A stretch of DNA of 64,000 nt from Branchiostoma floridae (lineage: Eukaryota; Chordata; Leptocardii; Amphioxiformes; Branchiostomatidae). Made by a program: the position numbers and the translations under genes. The stretch spans positions 1,370,843-1,434,842 of the forward strand of contig NC_049993.1 in NCBI RefSeq assembly GCF_000003815.2, read 5' to 3'. A model generated the notes under the pieces. The model was not told where the DNA came from. It saw only the letters and a list, made by a program, of their open reading frames with translations, and did not search any database. This document shows positions 61,815 through 64,000 of the stretch, piece after piece. The first letter of the stretch is position 1. Each line of letters begins with the position of its first letter.

Positions 61815-63504
61815 ATGCCTTATAAAGGTAAAGCTGCAACCCATAGCGGACAGGAAAAGGACACTATTCAACCGAACAGCGATACATACATGTGCCATGC
61901 CCTTGCGATGAAGACACGTTCGGAAGATACCAAGACCATGGCGCCCAGCAAAGAAGATTTCTCAGTTCACATAGCAGGGCGTGATAGACCCGAGAACAGT
62001 GCTGAGGCTCCAGCTCTTCCCGGGGGCGGCAGAACCATACATGAGTCTCCACATCCTCCAGGTGCGCTCCATCCAAACCAAGCCTCCGTGCACATGAACC
62101 CCTTACCCAACATCACGCACGGGCACGGGCACACCTCCAACCCGGTGTACGGACATGACCAAGCGGGCCAGGGCACGAATCCTGATACTGACTTGCGACC
62201 GGCTAGCATGGAGCCATATGCCGTCAGATATCAGGAGGAAGATACTGATAATGATAAAGACCATCGACCAGCTATCATGGAGCCATATGCCGTCAGATAT
62301 CAGGAGGAAGATACTGATGATGATAAAGACCATCGACCAGCTAGCATGGAGCCATATGCCGTCAGATATCAGGAGGAGGTTGATGATGATGATGATAAAG
62401 ACCATCGACCTGCTGGCACTTCCGGGAATGATGCTGGCACTTCCGGGAATGATGCTGACATATGCGGGAATAATGCGGGTGGTAAGATGATATATCTACA
62501 TTTACATACTTCAATTTCAAGGGAAGTCAAGTAAGTTTGTTTTCTGGCGAACCTGCGCGTGTATCGGCTCAGTGCGTGTACTTGTCTATGTAGTTATGTT
62601 CTATGAGGATGATAACCGTCATTTTTCAGTCAAGGGGGTTCAGTCTCTATGTCAACGTCAGTGAACTTGAACAGGCGATTTTATTAGTATATTTACACGT
62701 TACACCATATGGGAGGTGTATAATAGGTTTTCGATTGCCATGAGACAAGAACAACTCGAGTTTGAAGAATGGCTCTCTGATGGTGCGATGTACAAGGTTG
62801 TTAATTTGCCCCAGCTGCGCTTGTGTTCTTACTACCACTGCTAAACTAAGAATCAGTTGCCACCGACTGCGAATTGAATCAGGAAGGCACAACCGCACTC
62901 CTCTAGAACAAAGAGTCTGCCACTTTTGTATCTCAAACATGGTAGAAGATGAAGTACACTTCGCTGTTGATTGAGATCTGTATGCGAATGATAGAAATAC
63001 TCTATTTAGTTATATAGAGAGTAGATTCCCTCATTTTAGACACATGAGTAGCACTGACAAGTTTATATTTCTCATGCGTTTTGACAAACCGACAATAGCG
63101 AAACACATACAGTCCTACATTTCACTATTACCAAGAAGCGAGAAGAAGCCGAACTTTTGTGTTAGACTAGATTTATGACACTTTTATATGTATATATCCT
63201 GACTTATTGTGACCTGTACTTAGCTCGGTTGGGCAAAATTGTACAATAAAGGTCTTCATTCTATTCTTAATAAAATTATACATGTACTACCATAGTTAAT
63301 GGATGTAACGTTATTTTTGTCATATCATCTTGTTTTTTGATTTTATAAAATCTTGAAGTGACTGTTCTTCCTAATTCATAACGTAGATGCCATTTTAATT
63401 TTGTAATTTTCCTCCAGGCACCACACCCATGCAGCAGACTGATTGGCAGGCACGTGCCGACTCCGCTGCGAGTATACCCAACCCTTTGTACGCCTCCGGA
63501 GCAG
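61815..63504 (+). CDS. Cytoplasmic-tail exons of a probable type II membrane receptor (partial)
   Basis: Exon 1 (61815-62481) starts MPYKGKAATHSGQEKD and ends at G/GTAAGA. Exon 2 (about 63418-63504) follows CTCCAG, joins in frame (GTTPMQQTDWQARADS..IPNPLYASGA) and ends at G/GTAAAT. Three tandem 23-residue repeats (MEPYAVRYQEEDTD..KDHRPA) lie at about residues 128-197. NPVY and NPLY motifs suit PTB-domain or clathrin-adaptor binding. No membrane segment is visible yet. In amphioxus such tails precede a transmembrane helix and a lectin, LRR or other ectodomain (from memory of the family); the ectodomain is beyond the window and cannot be named. Confidence 0.65.
62197..62406 (+). repeat. Coding tandem repeat (69/69/72 bp)
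   Basis: Three copies start at GACC 62197, 62266 and 62335. The last has extra GAT codons. Each encodes one EPYAVRYQEE block. Confidence 0.92.
62640..63275 (+). mobile_element. LINE 3' fragment in intron
   Basis: Frames read KLRISCHRLRIESGRHNRTP, EQRVCHFC, VEDEVHFAVD, then DLYANDRNTLFSYIESRFPH and STDKFIFLMRFDKPTIAKHI, the end of a non-LTR polymerase with a zinc-finger-like motif. The frame contains in-frame stops and the element is 5'-truncated. It ends GTACAATAAAGGTCTTCATT and a short ATTCT run. Confidence 0.75.
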
Positions 63505-64000
63505 GTAAATCTTTATAGTCCTTTGTCAGATTTGTCGTACGATTGCCGTACACTAACGTTGGCGTTCCTGAGTCGCAAAGGTGCCATACAAGCTTTAGTT
63601 GTCTTGTTACAAAAGGACTGTCTTAGATGCTTGTCGTTGGTCGGTTCTGTCATAGACTGCTTGATAACTCTACGACTTCAAAATCGTAAGACAAGCTTCG
63701 ACGGATGTGACGTCCTTACATCTCGCTCTGACACTAACTCGAATGTAATACAGACAAATCTAATTTCTTAAGCAATTGACTGACTTCATCTTAAATCATC
63801 CAACTACAACAAACCGGCCAAAAACTTCAAAGAGCACATCATACAATAATCAAAACTTTTTCTTTTGGCAGATTGTTTCGTTTCAAGAGCAAAGTTTAGT
63901 GACAAGGCGTCAAAAGTGACACGTAGCAATATTGTTTAGTCGTTCTAAGAGGCAGTCATATTTCTAGTATCGACAAGATCGGTTATCCATTTTTATGTCA
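63505..64000. other. Intron, nothing recognised
   Basis: This is the presumed intron of the receptor-tail gene, running to the window edge. Confidence 0.45.

Overview
The window looks like genomic DNA of a lancelet (amphioxus, Branchiostoma-like). Three things suggest this: a tandem five-gene replication-dependent histone array, an exon coding for the repeated EPYAVRYQEED / NPxY cytoplasmic tail I associate with amphioxus type II membrane receptors, and abundant MITEs and LINEs. The genus is inferred; I cannot fix the species.

Layout. (1) 1-5715 is the left part of the histone array: an H1 tail, H3, a 962-N gap that removes H2A and most of H2B, then H4, H1 and the promoter of the next H3, which runs into a 100-N gap (5716-5815). 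(2) 5816-24855 is a 19-kb non-histone block. It holds the 5' exons of a DUF4062 (TEP1/NPHP3-like) STAND-type gene cut off at the gap, a spliced pogo/Tigger-derived gene, a tRNA-Ala(AGC), a single-exon gene with two Tctex1 domains, and several MITE-like elements. (3) 24856-49005 is the main histone array. It has three complete units of about 5.29-5.30 kb (H1> H3> <H2A H2B> H4>), then a decaying edge unit. In that edge unit H3 is split by a 2.7-kb foldback transposon, H2A has a nonsense codon and H2B has lost its histone fold, while H1 and H4 are still intact. (4) 49006-61800 is repeat-rich and contains a full-length L1/Tx1-type LINE (53979-59571) with intact ORF1 and ORF2 and a 16-bp target-site duplication. 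(5) 61815 to the end holds the first exons of the receptor-tail gene, which continues past the window.

How it works together. The histone genes supply equimolar core histones plus linker H1 in S phase. Each has a short intronless ORF, a 3' stem-loop (GGCCCT-TTTC-AGGGCC type) and a downstream purine-rich element, so the transcripts are of the non-polyadenylated, U7/SLBP-processed kind. H2A and H2B share a divergent promoter with an ATTTGCAT octamer on the H2B side; H3 and H2A are convergent. Spacers come in two haplotypes spread as a mosaic over the units, as expected from unequal exchange or gene conversion. The edge unit has escaped homogenisation and is where mobile DNA has accumulated.

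The most notable observations are the foldback element inside H3 with 8-bp target duplications and a carried piece of H3 3' end; the LINE whose 5' end carries a YY1-type CAAGATGGCG core at the same place as mammalian L1; three CACGTG boxes at exact 12-bp spacing in the convergent H3/H2A spacer; and a TCTC-loop variant of the histone stem-loop shared by three H3 genes.
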